Notes: generated from the sequence alone by a model not told the origin. A stretch of 64,000 nucleotides of DNA from Gemmobacter denitrificans (GCF_036964905.1 NZ_JBALHR010000002.1:434001-498000); one strand, 5' to 3'. Positions 25,035 to 34,058 are shown, numbered from the stretch's first letter. Made by a program: numbers and translations.

Positions 25035-25766
25035 TCAGGCGGACCTGGGCGTATAGACATGCGGGCCGATCCGCCGTGTCGCGGAATTGCCGACCAGCAC
25101 CACGGTGCGCATATCGGCCATGTCGTCGGTGGCGTCAGAGAGTGTCACGCAGCGCAACTGTTGATCCGGGGTGGAAACCGCGCGGGCAAAGATGATCAGG
25201 CGGCCGGGTTCACATTCCTCGCGCAGGATCTCCAGCACCCGGGCGAATTGGTGCGGGCGCGAGCTGGAGCGCGGATTGTAGAAGGCCATCGCGAAATCCG
25301 CCTGTGCCGCCAGCCGCAGCCGCCGTTCGACCAGCGCGAAGGGCTTGAGATTGTCGGACAGGTTGATGGCGCAGAAATCATGGCCCAAAGGTGCGCCTGC
25401 GGCGGCGGCGGCGGCCAGCATGGCGGTGATGCCGGGCAGCACGCTGACGGGCAGGTGCAGGAAATCGGGCCGGGCCTCCAGCGCCTCGAACACCGCGCTG
25501 GCCATGGCAAATACCCCCGGATCACCCGAGGAGACCACGACCACCTGCCGCCCTGCTGCGGCCATCTCCAGCGCATGGGTTGCGCGGTCCAGTTCCACCC
25601 GGTTGTCGCTGGCATGCAGCGTCAGCCCGTCGCGCGGGGCGATGCGGGCGACATAGGGGATATAGCCGACGATATCCGTGGCGCGGTCGATGGCCGCGGT
25701 CACTTCGGGCGTGACCTTTGCGGCATCGCCCGGGCCAAGGCCCACGATGGTGACGGAGCCGGTCAT
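25035..25766 (-). CDS. cobJ: Precorrin-3B C17-methyltransferase
   Basis: The 243-residue SAM methylase performs ring contraction and C17 methylation of precorrin-3B. It shows VTIVGLGPGDAAKVTPEVTAAI, DIVGYIPYVARI, VVVSSGDPGVFAMASAVFEAL, SVLPGITAMLAAAAAAGAPLGHDFCAINLSD and FYNPRSSSRPHQF, the CobJ signature. It is the last gene of the operon that starts with the DUF1636 gene at 32967; its ATG overlaps the cobI stop. Downstream lies the repeat-containing gap facing cobK. Confidence 0.95.
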   Translation of the reverse strand: MTGSVTIVGLGPGDAAKVTPEVTAAIDRATDIVGYIPYVARIAPRDGLTLHASDNRVELDRATHALEMAAAGRQVVVVSSGDPGVFAMASAVFEALEARPDFLHLPVSVLPGITAMLAAAAAAGAPLGHDFCAINLSDNLKPFALVERRLRLAAQADFAMAFYNPRSSSRPHQFARVLEILREECEPGRLIIFARAVSTPDQQLRCVTLSDATDDMADMRTVVLVGNSATRRIGPHVYTPRSA

Positions 25767-26488
25767 TCCGCGATCTCCGGGCGGCGGCCATGGCCATGGA
25801 CGATGACGATGGCGAAATAGGGACAATCGGCGGCGTCAACTTCGGCCAGCCTTGCGATACGTTGGCCGGGCATGGTGCCGCGTTCGATCAGCCAGGCATC
25901 CTGCAGCCGCCCGGCAGTGGCGAGAGCCCGGCGCACCTTGGGCAGGTTGCGGCCGGTTTTCATCACCGCCAGCGCGTCAGCCGCGCGCATGTGGCGGACC
26001 AGATCTTCCTCGGGCAGGGTGCCCATCAGCACCGACAGCACATCATCGCCCCAGGTGATCGGTGTGCCCGTGGCATGCCAGCAGCCCGCCATCCCGGTGA
26101 TGCCGGGGATCACCTCCACCGCCACACGGTCTTTCAACCGGGTGTAGAGATGCATGAAACTGCCATAGAAGAAGGGATCGCCTTCACACAGCACGACCAC
26201 TTCGCCGGGCAGAGCGGCCAGCCGGTCGGCCCAATCATCATAGAACCGGGCCAGCGCGTCATTATAGGCGGGGCTGTCGAAGGGCAGTTCGGTCGTGACC
26301 GGATATTCCATCGCGAATTCCTGCGCATCGGGGCGCAACAGGGTTTCGACGATGGCGCGGGCCTGGCCGCGCCGCCCGGGTTTGCGGAAATAGGCGATCT
26401 GCGTTGCCGCCCGCACGGCGCGATCGGCCCGGACAGACATCAGATCGGGATCGCCGGGGCCGAGCCCTGCGCAGAGAATGCGGGCCAT
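25763..26488 (-). CDS. cobI: Precorrin-2 C20-methyltransferase
   Basis: The 241-residue SAM methylase adds a methyl group at C20 of precorrin-2. Motifs: ILCAGLGPGDPDLMSVRADRAV, ALPGEVVVLCEGDPFFYGSFMHLYTRL, VIPGITGMAGCWHATGTPITWGDDVLSVLMGTLP and VMKTGRNLPKVRRAL. A strong Shine-Dalgarno (GGAAGGAG) sits in the last codons of cobH, 2 bp from which this gene begins. ATGA overlap with cobJ follows. Confidence 0.95.
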   Translation of the reverse strand: MARILCAGLGPGDPDLMSVRADRAVRAATQIAYFRKPGRRGQARAIVETLLRPDAQEFAMEYPVTTELPFDSPAYNDALARFYDDWADRLAALPGEVVVLCEGDPFFYGSFMHLYTRLKDRVAVEVIPGITGMAGCWHATGTPITWGDDVLSVLMGTLPEEDLVRHMRAADALAVMKTGRNLPKVRRALATAGRLQDAWLIERGTMPGQRIARLAEVDAADCPYFAIVIVHGHGRRPEIAE

Positions 26489-26490
26489 GG

Positions 26491-27120
26491 TCACTCCTTC
26501 CGGCTGGCAAGCGCGTTCACCGCCGCCACGGTGATGGCGCTGCCGCCCAGCCGCCCCTCGACGATGACTGCCGGGCAGGGGGCATCCTGCATCAGCGCGG
26601 CCTTGCTTTCTGCCGCCCCGATAAAGCCCACGGGGCAGCCGATGATGGCGGCGGGGCGCGGGCAGGCCGGGTCTTCCAGCATGTTCAGCAGATGGAACAG
26701 CGCGGTGGGCGCATTGCCGATGGCGACAATGCTGCCCGCCAGATGCGGACGCCACAATTCCACCGCGGCGGCGGAGCGGGTATTACCCAACTGTCGCGCC
26801 AGTTCTGGCACCGAAGGATCGTGCAGCGTGCAGATCACCTGATTGTTGGCGGGCAGGCGCGGGCGGGTGATGCCTTCGCTGACCATCCGGGCGTCGCACA
26901 GGATCGGCGCGCCCGCTTCCAGTGCGGCGCGGGCGGCAATCGCCATGCCGGGGGTAAAGCGGACATGGCGTTCCAGCCCCACCATGCCGACCGCATGGAT
27001 CATGCGCACCACCACCACCTCTTCCTCGGGCGTGAAGCGTGCCAGTTCGGCCTCGGCCCGGATGGTGGCGAAAGAGTTCACATAGATGGTGGCACCATCG
27101 GTTTCGTACATATGGGGCAT
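26491..27120 (-). CDS. cobH: Precorrin-8X methylmutase
   Basis: The 209-residue enzyme moves a methyl from C11 to C12, turning precorrin-8x into hydrogenobyrinic acid. Catalytic His42 is found in VRMIHAVGMVGLERHVRF, and the family blocks ILCDARMVSEGI, ELWRPHLAGSIVAIGNAPTALFHLL and IIGCPVGFIGAAESKAAL are present. It follows cobG after 2 bp and precedes cobI, in the order usual for Rhodobacterales. Confidence 0.96.
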   Translation of the reverse strand: MPHMYETDGATIYVNSFATIRAEAELARFTPEEEVVVVRMIHAVGMVGLERHVRFTPGMAIAARAALEAGAPILCDARMVSEGITRPRLPANNQVICTLHDPSVPELARQLGNTRSAAAVELWRPHLAGSIVAIGNAPTALFHLLNMLEDPACPRPAAIIGCPVGFIGAAESKAALMQDAPCPAVIVEGRLGGSAITVAAVNALASRKE

Positions 27121-27122
27121 GT

Positions 27123-28310
27123 TTACCGGGTCAGAAGTTCGGGCCGGGCGAGCAACTCGTCGGCGGTATGATGGGTGATCTGGTCCGCATGATGCAGGGC
27201 ATAGCCCTGCGCGGTGGCGATCAGGGTCAGCGGGGCGGGGCCGGGATGGGCGCAGGCCTTGGCGCAGCCTGACACATGCAGCAGGTCAGGCACATGGGGG
27301 GCCAATGCGCGGGCAAGGCTTCGCGTGGGGTGCAGCGCCTGCAGGCAACCGGGTGCACCGGTGCAGGCGATCACCTTCAGCATCGGGTCAGCGGGATCCG
27401 TGATCACACCGGGCAGGGCAGGCAGGTTCTGCGCGCCTTCCAGCACGAGCATCCGCCAGGGAGTCACCCGCAGCGCCCCCAGCTGCGCCAGCGCAGCAAG
27501 GGTGGCGGCCTGCATCTGACCAAAGTCGAATCCGATCATCGCGCCTGTTGGGCAGAGGCCCGGGCGGGCCGCGAACTGCGCTTCGGGCAGCGGGGTGTCA
27601 AACGCCTCGGGTGTTATTCCGCGCGCGATCAGGGCAGCCATGCGCCCCCGGCCGCCGGTCACGCCGCCCATCCGCAAGAACCAGCGGGCCAAAGCAATCG
27701 CTTCGTCCGCTGCGGTGTCCGCGCTGATTGCCTTCGCCCGCGATGACCCATCCGGGCGCAGCCACACCTTGCCGTCATGCACCTCGATCCGGATGTCGCT
27801 TGCCGTGGCTGTCAGCACTGGTGCCGCACCGCAATCCACGGCAAAGCCGAACTTGGCCGGCAGGTCGGGCGCATCATCCGCTGCCAGCAAGGCCGCCAGA
27901 TCGGCGGCAATCGCCAAGGTCGGATCAGATGCGCCATGAAAGGGCTGCACCACGATATTGCGCCGGGTTTCCTGCGCCACGCTGTCATCAATCAGCCCAA
28001 GCGCCCGCAGCCCGGCAATCAGCGGCGCATGGCTGGCCTCTGTCACGCCGCGCAGCTGTACATTCGCGCGGGCCGACAGATCGATCAGGCCGTTGCCATG
28101 GGCCTGTGCCAATTCGGCAATCCCGGCTGCCTGTGCAGGGGTCAGCCGCCCAAGCCTGGGTCGCACCCGCACGACCCAACCATCGCCCGAAGCCATGGGA
28201 CGCAACGCGCCCGGGCACCAGCCCTGAATGACCGGTGCTGCTTTATCCTGCTCCAGATATCCTTGGGGGGGGCGGGGGGCAGACAGCCCCCCGGCGCGTG
28301 TGCCGCTCAT
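27123..28310 (-). CDS. cobG: Precorrin-3B synthase (CobG, Fe-S oxygenase)
   Basis: The 395-residue protein belongs to the nitrite/sulfite reductase-like hemoprotein-fold family. CobG uses O2 to make precorrin-3B, so its presence indicates the aerobic cobalamin route. It has the typical GWCPGALRPMASGDGW near the start, NVQLRGVTEA, and a C-terminal cluster-binding set ACTGAPGC...HVSGCAKACAHPG. Residues 1-27 before the conserved part (containing GYLEQDKAAP) are encoded by a palindromic repeat element; the ATG overlaps the cobN stop (ATGA), so translation is coupled from this start. The family normally starts close to GWCPG, so the extension is unusual. Confidence 0.92.
   Translation of the reverse strand: MSGTRAGGLSAPRPPQGYLEQDKAAPVIQGWCPGALRPMASGDGWVVRVRPRLGRLTPAQAAGIAELAQAHGNGLIDLSARANVQLRGVTEASHAPLIAGLRALGLIDDSVAQETRRNIVVQPFHGASDPTLAIAADLAALLAADDAPDLPAKFGFAVDCGAAPVLTATASDIRIEVHDGKVWLRPDGSSRAKAISADTAADEAIALARWFLRMGGVTGGRGRMAALIARGITPEAFDTPLPEAQFAARPGLCPTGAMIGFDFGQMQAATLAALAQLGALRVTPWRMLVLEGAQNLPALPGVITDPADPMLKVIACTGAPGCLQALHPTRSLARALAPHVPDLLHVSGCAKACAHPGPAPLTLIATAQGYALHHADQITHHTADELLARPELLTR
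28241..28292 (-). repeat. REP-like interspersed repeat, copy C, inside the cobG 5' coding region
   Basis: Read on the minus strand: hairpin GGGGGGC-TGTCT-GCCCCCC (28292-28274) then the tail with GATATCTGGAGCAGGATAAA. It is the diverged third copy of the element at 24981 and 34059 and is translated as part of the CobG N-terminus. Confidence 0.6.
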
Positions 28311-31300
28311 GCGCCCACCTCCATCATGGCTGCAATCGAATTGCGGCGGGTGACCCAGAGCCCGGCCTCGTGCAGCGCGTGGAAGCGGGCACGCAGGGCG
28401 GCCAGCGCCTGCGGGTTCTCGGCCTCTAGAAAAGCCACCAGATCATCGCGGCCCAAGGTCGCCTCGTGATAGAGATCGATCAGATGGGCAGGCACGGCGC
28501 GGGTCAGATGGGCGAAGGCGGCCAGATGATCCAGCGTCGCGGCAATTTCGGCCCCGCCGCGAAAGCCGTGGCGCATCAGCGCGGTGGCCCAGTCGGGGTT
28601 GGCGGCGCGGGCGCGGATCACCCGGGCGATTTCCTCGCCCAGAAGACGCGCGCGCGGTGCGGCGGGGTTGGTGCTGTCCAGATGGTACAGGGTGGCAGAG
28701 CCACCCAGATGGGCGACCGCTGCCGCAAAACCGCCCTCATGCGCGGCATAATCCGAAGCCAGCAGCACATCGCTTTCGGCCAGATCCTGCACATGGGCAA
28801 AGCCGTCGGCCGCGCGGACCCGCGCTTCCAGCGCCGCGCGGGCGGGGCGGGCCGTGCCCTGCGCATCAATCGCCCATTCCGATCCCCGCAGCCAGGCCTC
28901 GCCCGCAGCGGCGCGGCCTTCGGGGCTGTAATCTTCCAGCGCCTCGGTCATGCCCAGCCCGTATTGGCCGGGCCCGGGGCCAAAGACGCGGGGGCTGCGC
29001 GCCAGATAGGGGTTGTCTTCCGGCGCCTCGTCGCGGTTGGCCAATGCCTGCGTGGCGGCCTCGAACAATTGCGCAAGGCCGGGAAAGACATCGCGGAACA
29101 GGCCTGACACCCGCAGCGTGACATCGATGCGCGGGCGGCGCAGCAGGGCAAGCGGCGTGATGTCAAACCCGCTGACCCTTTCGCTGCCCGCATCCCAGCG
29201 GGGGGCAAGCCCGGCCAGATGCAGCGCCATGCCGAATTCCTCGCCTGCGGTGCGCATGGTGGCGCTGCCCCAGAGGTCGATCACCAGTGACCTGGGGTAA
29301 TCCCCCTGTTCCTGCAGATGGCGGCGCAGCAATTCTTCGGCGAGCTTCACCCCTTGGGCAAAGGCCGCACGGCTGGGCACGGCACGGGGATCGACGGCGT
29401 AAAGATTGCGCCCGGTGGGCAGCACATCGCTGCGCCCCCGATAGGGCGACCCCGAGGGGCCGGGGGGCACATGGCGGGCATTGAGCGCGGCCAGCAGCCC
29501 TTCCATCTCGCCGGTGCCCTGACCAAAGACATGCAGGCCCGCGCCATATTGGCTTTCCTTGATGTCGCAGACGAAACGGTCGATCCGGGTGATCGCCTCG
29601 GCGGGCGAGGCATCGGGGCCAAGACCCAGATCCTCTTCGACCCCCGCCGCCTGTGCTTCCAGCCGGACAGCGGCAATCAGCCGGTCGCGCCGGGCCGGGT
29701 CAAGCCCGTCGGCGGTTGAATATTCGTCCAGCAGCCGTTCCAGACGCAGCAGGCCATCGGGCAAGGCCGAGGCGACCATGGGCGGCGGCAAATGGCCCAG
29801 AGTCAGGGCCGAAATGCGCCGTTTGGCCTGCGCGGCTTCGCCTGGATCATTGACGATGAAAGGATAGATCACCGGCAGCGCACCGATCAGCGCCTCGGGC
29901 CAGCACTGGCCGGACAGGGCAACCGCCTTGCCTGGCAGCCATTCCAGCGTGCCATGCGCGCCAATATGGACCAGCGCCTGCAGGCCCTGCGCCCGAAGCC
30001 AGAGATAGAAGGCTACATAGGCATGGCGCGGCACCCGGGCCAGATCGTGATAATCGCCGTCCCGGCTGGCCACTTCGCCCCGTTCGGGCTGCAGCGCGAC
30101 CAGCGCCGATCCCCGCCACAGCGCGCGAAAGGTCATTGCCCCATCCCGGCAATCCGGGTCATCCTCTGGCGCGCCCCAAGCCGCGTGCAGCCGGGCTTGC
30201 AAATCTTCGGGCAGGCGGGCCAGTGCTGATGCGTAGGCGTCAAGCGGCCAGCCCAGCCGTGCCGTTTCCAGCGCCCGGCCAAGGCCATCGCCGGGTTCGG
30301 TCGCGTGGCCTTCGGCAGCCAGTCGGGTCAGGATTGCCTCGGAGGAGGCCAGGGCATCCAGTCCGACGGCATGGGCCAGATTGTAATCCTTGCCCGGATA
30401 GGTGGACAGCACCAGCGCCAGACGCCGATCCGCCGGGGCTGTCTGGCCCAGATGATAGCGCGCCATGACCCGGTCGATCACCGCAGCAATGCGGGCAGGA
30501 TCGGCACGATGGGCAAAGCGCGAAAACTGCAGGTCGGGATCGCGGGCACTGGGCTGCTTGAAGCTGACGACACCGGCAAACAGGCGGCCATCCACCTCGG
30601 GCAGAACCACATGCATCGCCAGATCGGCGGGCGACAGGCCGCGTTCAGCCCCCTGCCATTCCTTGCGCCGCGCGGTGGACAGGGCCACCTGCCAGACCGG
30701 GCAGTCGGCGGCATCCAGCGGCGAAGGCCCGGCATCGGTCCGGGCCGAAAAGGCGGTGGCATTGACGATGGCCATGGGGGCGGCAAGGCGCAGGGCTTCG
30801 GCCACCCAGGCCGCGGCAGGCCCTTTCAGCGACGGCGCGAACAAGCCATAGGCCCGCAGGCCGCGCGCCCGGGCCTGATGGATCAGCGCATCGATGGGTT
30901 CCAGATCGGCGGCGGTCAGATAGCTGCGGTAGAAGGTCACCACCAACAAGGGGCCTTCGCCCTCTGGCCCCGGCACCACACCCTGCGCGGGATCGTACCA
31001 GCCGCAATCGGGCACCGTCTTGTCGCCCATCACCGGCGGGGCATACAGCCCGGCAGCCAGCGCGAGTTGCGCCAGTGCCGCCTGCGCCGCCACCGCCCCC
31101 CCGGCATCGCACAGCGCCGCCAGCCGCCGCAATGTGCCCACCGGCAGGGTGGAAAGTTCATCCAGCCGCGCATCCGGGCGACCGTCAGCCGGCAGAATGG
31201 CCAAGGCGATGCCCTTGCGGCGGCACAGATCCTGCAGCTGCATCACGCCATAGGACCAATAGCTTTCGCCACCGATCAGCCGGATCAGGATGCCCTTGGC

Positions 31301-31534
31301 GCCGGGCAGGGTGTTTTCGACATAGGTATCGACCGACACCGGATGTTTCAGCGCCACCAGATTGCACAGCCGCAGCGAAGGCAGACGCCCCGCCGCCCGA
31401 TGCCACCCCGCCGCGAAAGCGCCAAGATCGCTGTCGGAAAACGACAGAACCACCAGATCCGCAGGTGTCTGGCCCGGATCATAGGGGGTCTCGCTTTCCT
31501 CAAGCCCGTGGCTTTCGCGGAAGGTGACGTGCAA
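28307..31534 (-). CDS. cobN: Cobaltochelatase large subunit CobN
   Basis: The 1075-residue subunit binds hydrogenobyrinic acid a,c-diamide and, with the AAA+ CobS/CobT chelatase subunits (not in this window), inserts cobalt using ATP. It carries the CobN/Mg-chelatase H-type blocks: NTLPGAKGILIRLIGGESYWSYG (early), VVTFYRSYL, VHIGAHGTLEWLPGKAVAL, DLWGSATMRTAGEEF and DITPLALLRRPRIDVTLRVSGLFRD. It is somewhat shorter than the roughly 1270 residues of the P. denitrificans subunit. The start codon appears to be TTG at 31534, with GGAGGG placed across the cobW stop, 3 bp after cobW; no ATG fits. Confidence 0.94.
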   Translation of the reverse strand: MHVTFRESHGLEESETPYDPGQTPADLVVLSFSDSDLGAFAAGWHRAAGRLPSLRLCNLVALKHPVSVDTYVENTLPGAKGILIRLIGGESYWSYGVMQLQDLCRRKGIALAILPADGRPDARLDELSTLPVGTLRRLAALCDAGGAVAAQAALAQLALAAGLYAPPVMGDKTVPDCGWYDPAQGVVPGPEGEGPLLVVTFYRSYLTAADLEPIDALIHQARARGLRAYGLFAPSLKGPAAAWVAEALRLAAPMAIVNATAFSARTDAGPSPLDAADCPVWQVALSTARRKEWQGAERGLSPADLAMHVVLPEVDGRLFAGVVSFKQPSARDPDLQFSRFAHRADPARIAAVIDRVMARYHLGQTAPADRRLALVLSTYPGKDYNLAHAVGLDALASSEAILTRLAAEGHATEPGDGLGRALETARLGWPLDAYASALARLPEDLQARLHAAWGAPEDDPDCRDGAMTFRALWRGSALVALQPERGEVASRDGDYHDLARVPRHAYVAFYLWLRAQGLQALVHIGAHGTLEWLPGKAVALSGQCWPEALIGALPVIYPFIVNDPGEAAQAKRRISALTLGHLPPPMVASALPDGLLRLERLLDEYSTADGLDPARRDRLIAAVRLEAQAAGVEEDLGLGPDASPAEAITRIDRFVCDIKESQYGAGLHVFGQGTGEMEGLLAALNARHVPPGPSGSPYRGRSDVLPTGRNLYAVDPRAVPSRAAFAQGVKLAEELLRRHLQEQGDYPRSLVIDLWGSATMRTAGEEFGMALHLAGLAPRWDAGSERVSGFDITPLALLRRPRIDVTLRVSGLFRDVFPGLAQLFEAATQALANRDEAPEDNPYLARSPRVFGPGPGQYGLGMTEALEDYSPEGRAAAGEAWLRGSEWAIDAQGTARPARAALEARVRAADGFAHVQDLAESDVLLASDYAAHEGGFAAAVAHLGGSATLYHLDSTNPAAPRARLLGEEIARVIRARAANPDWATALMRHGFRGGAEIAATLDHLAAFAHLTRAVPAHLIDLYHEATLGRDDLVAFLEAENPQALAALRARFHALHEAGLWVTRRNSIAAMMEVGA

Positions 31535-31537
31535 GGA

Positions 31538-32572
31538 TCAGCCCTCCAGCACGGCGCGGATCGCCGTTTCGTTCACATGATCATGTTCGGCAATGACCAC
31601 CAGCCGGGTGGCGCGCGGCGTATCGCCCCAGGGCCGGTCATATTGCGCGCGGACGCGTTCGCCCACGGCCTGCACCAGCATCCGCATCGGCTTGCCCACG
31701 ACCGCGACATAGCCCTTCACGCGCAGGATATCCTGTTCGCGGGCCAGACGGCGGATGGCCTCTTGCAGCCGGTCGGGATCGGCCACTTCGGGCAGATCGA
31801 TCACGACGGTATCGAAGTCGTCATGTTCGTGATCGTCATGGCCGTCATGATGGCTGGGGCGGGCGGCCAGATCATCTTCGGCTGCGGCGTTCAGACCCAG
31901 AATGACGCGCGGGTCGATCACCCCTTCGGTCATCGGCAGGATCGGCAGCTTGCGCGGGGCCTCGGCCTCGATCACCGCGCGGGCGGCGGCCAGACCGGCC
32001 TCCCCGGCCAGATCGGCCTTGGACAGCAGCACCACATCGGCGCAGGCGATCTGATCCTCGAACACTTCGGACAGCGGGGTTTCGTGATCCAGGCTGTCAT
32101 CGGCGGCGCGCTGCGCATCCACCGCTGCCACATCGGGGGCAAAGCGACCTGCCGCCACGGCCTCGGCATCGGCCAGGGCCACGACACCATCAACCGTGAT
32201 CTTCGACCGGATCGCCGGCCAGTCAAAGGCCTTGAGCAAGGGCTTGGGCAGGGCCAGACCCGAGGTTTCGATCAGGATGTGATCGGGGCGCAGCGGCAGG
32301 GCCATCAGGGCCTCGATCGTGGGGATGAAATCATCGGCCACGGTGCAGCAGATGCAGCCATTGGCCAGTTCGACGATGTTTTCCACCGGGCAGTTTTCAT
32401 CGGCGCAGGATTTCAGGATATCGCCATCCACCCCCACGGTGCCGAATTCGTTCACCAGCACGGCCAGACGCTTGCCCTGCGGGTTCTGCATCAGATGGCG
32501 GATCAGCGTCGTCTTGCCCGCGCCCAGAAAGCCGGTGATTACGGTGACGGGGATCTTGGTCAGGTCAGTCAT
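31538..32572 (-). CDS. cobW: CobW, COG0523-family metallochaperone GTPase
   Basis: The 344-residue G3E GTPase has Walker A GFLGAGKTT (residues 14-22), the metal-binding GCICC (72-76), ETSGLA switch, and a His/Asp-rich insertion (SHHDGHDDHEHDD, around residue 245) that can hold metal; a CobW_C domain follows (DILRVKGYVAVVG). CobW is needed for cobalamin synthesis in P. denitrificans and is thought to deliver Co(II) to the chelatase, which fits its position between the riboswitch-led DUF1636 gene and cobN. ATGA overlap upstream, 3 bp gap downstream. Confidence 0.94.
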   Translation of the reverse strand: MTDLTKIPVTVITGFLGAGKTTLIRHLMQNPQGKRLAVLVNEFGTVGVDGDILKSCADENCPVENIVELANGCICCTVADDFIPTIEALMALPLRPDHILIETSGLALPKPLLKAFDWPAIRSKITVDGVVALADAEAVAAGRFAPDVAAVDAQRAADDSLDHETPLSEVFEDQIACADVVLLSKADLAGEAGLAAARAVIEAEAPRKLPILPMTEGVIDPRVILGLNAAAEDDLAARPSHHDGHDDHEHDDFDTVVIDLPEVADPDRLQEAIRRLAREQDILRVKGYVAVVGKPMRMLVQAVGERVRAQYDRPWGDTPRATRLVVIAEHDHVNETAIRAVLEG

Positions 32573-32967
32573 TCGGCGGCGTCCTTCAGGGCGGGAATGG
32601 GGTCAAGGGCGGGCAGGGGCGGGATGCGCGCAAGGCTCTGCTTGCGGAAGATTTCGGGCCGCTCGCGCCAGGGCACAAGCCCGTCGGCCGTGGCGGCATA
32701 GGCCGCCGCCCCTTGCAGAATGGCCGCAGCATGGGTTTCGGGGTCCATTCGGCCATAGACATAGGTCCATTTGTCCGGGGCGGACAAAGCGACGGCACAG
32801 CCATTGCTGCAGGCTGAGAGACATTCGACCGGCAGGATTGCCACCCCCTCGGGGAGCGGTTCGGCCAGGAGCGCGGCAAGCAGCTGCGCGCCCGGGCGCG
32901 GGCCATCAGGGGGCGCGGCCCCCTCGCGGCGGCAGGTGGTGCAGACATGCAGCAGGGCCTGTGCCAT
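32569..32967 (-). CDS. DUF1636 metal-binding protein
   Basis: The 132-residue protein has an N-terminal HVCTTCRREG and a second CLSACSNGCAVAL (residues about 49-61), giving a CxxC plus CxxxCxxxC set that could hold a 2Fe-2S cluster (thioredoxin-like ferredoxin type) or a metal ion; the C-terminal 60 residues are helical. DUF1636 proteins commonly accompany cobW/cobN in alphaproteobacteria; function is unknown. It is the first gene of the cobW-cobN-cobG-cobH-cobI-cobJ operon and lies directly behind the cobalamin riboswitch. Start at 32967 has GGGAGAAG upstream; an in-frame ATG slightly further up has no such site. Confidence 0.82.
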   Translation of the reverse strand: MAQALLHVCTTCRREGAAPPDGPRPGAQLLAALLAEPLPEGVAILPVECLSACSNGCAVALSAPDKWTYVYGRMDPETHAAAILQGAAAYAATADGLVPWRERPEIFRKQSLARIPPLPALDPIPALKDAAE

Positions 32968-33054
32968 GCGTCTTCTCCCATCGGGCAGGGGCATGGCACG
33001 GCAGGGGCAAAGGCCCCGGTCGCGCAGCGGAAACACCCCGTCCGCCCGTCACTT

Positions 33055-33242
33055 CATTGCTGCTGGCAGGTCTCCCGGCTTGCGGAGCGGGTTTCCCCCC
33101 GGTCCCGGCCTTCCCGGCTGTACGCCAGTGGCATGGGGCCTCTCCGGTCACGGTCGCGGGGGCGGCTGCGCTTGCCCCGGATGGGGGGACGCATTCCTTC
33201 TTCGCCTGCCACAGGGCAGGAACCAGCATGACCGCCTTGTGA
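33055..33242 (-). ncRNA. Cobalamin (B12) riboswitch
   Basis: On the minus strand this leader carries the conserved B12-box AGCCGGGAGACCTGCC (33079-33064), preceded by GCCACTGG (about 33137-33130), a GGGAAGGCCGGG arm and the 5' element GGTTCCTGCC...GGCAGG. Arrangement, order and spacing match the class I adenosylcobalamin riboswitch. It lies 88 bp before the DUF1636 start and should turn the cobW-N-G-H-I-J operon down when B12 is sufficient. The exact ends are estimated. Confidence 0.93.
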
Positions 33243-33258
33243 CAGATTGGCCTTGCGA

Positions 33259-33264
33259 GTCAAG
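33259..33264 (-). promoter_or_regulatory. Candidate -35 element for the riboswitch-led cob operon
   Basis: TTGACT on the minus strand (AGTCAA at 33259-33264) lies about 20 bp upstream of the riboswitch 5' end, the position expected for a -35. No convincing -10 was found, so this is weak. Confidence 0.35.
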
Positions 33265-33405
33265 AACAGGCGCGGCGTCTGCAGGGGCAAGGGCGACATC
33301 CGCCGCCGCAATCGGCGCGACGCCGCCCCCGCTGCGGCAAAGGTCGGAGCCGGGCTTTCCGGCCCTGCGGCAATCGGTTAGACCTGCAGGTCAGAGGAGA
33401 TGCCC

Positions 33406-34044
33406 ATGACCGACGACGCCGCAGCCCAAAGCACCCCGCAGGATGATCTTGCCCGCCATGCCGCCAAGATGGCCAAGAAAAAGGCCGCCCGCGACAAGAT
33501 CATGGCCACCAAGGAAGGCGAAAAGGGTCTTGTCATCGTTCATACCGGTGCGGGCAAGGGCAAGTCGTCCTCGGGCTTTGGCATGATCCTGCGATGCATT
33601 GCCCATGGCATGCCCTGCGCGGTCGTGCAATTCATCAAGGGGGCCTGGGATACCGGCGAACGTCGGCTGATCGAAGGAAACTTCGGTGACCTTTGCCAAT
33701 TCCATGCCATGGGCGAAGGCTTCACCTGGGAAACTCAGGACAAGGCGCGTGACATTGCGGCGGCCCGGAAGGGTTGGGAAAAGGCCAAGGAACTGATCCG
33801 CGACCCGGACATCCGTTTCGTGCTGCTGGACGAGATCAACATCGCCCTGCGCTACGATTATCTGGCGGTGGACGAGGTGGTTGCCTTTCTGCGTGACGAG
33901 AAACCGCCGATGACCCATGTCTGCCTGACGGGCCGCAACGCGAAGGAAGAACTGATCGAGATTGCTGATCTGGTGACCGAGATGGCATTGGTGAAGCATC
34001 CGTTTCGGTCGGGGATCAAGGGACAGAAGGGCGTCGAGTTCTGA
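33406..34044 (+). CDS. cobO: Cob(I)yrinic acid a,c-diamide adenosyltransferase
   Basis: The 212-residue CobA/CobO-type ATP:corrinoid adenosyltransferase has a P-loop HTGAGKGKSSSGFG (about residues 46-59), VVQFIKGAWDTGERR, and DEINIALRYDYL (Walker B-like) followed by HVCLTGRNAKEEL. It attaches the adenosyl group to the reduced corrinoid. The start at 33406 is preferred to 33400 because AGGAG at 33395-33399 gives a spacing of 6 to the second ATG but none to the first. It is divergent from the riboswitch-led operon. An interspersed repeat follows its stop. Confidence 0.94.
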   Translation: MTDDAAAQSTPQDDLARHAAKMAKKKAARDKIMATKEGEKGLVIVHTGAGKGKSSSGFGMILRCIAHGMPCAVVQFIKGAWDTGERRLIEGNFGDLCQFHAMGEGFTWETQDKARDIAAARKGWEKAKELIRDPDIRFVLLDEINIALRYDYLAVDEVVAFLRDEKPPMTHVCLTGRNAKEELIEIADLVTEMALVKHPFRSGIKGQKGVEF

Positions 34045-34058
34045 CGCATCGCAAGGAT

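Noticed and set aside
30305..32701. 798-codon plus-strand ORF
   Set aside because: Antisense to cobN and cobW; no domain, shadow composition.
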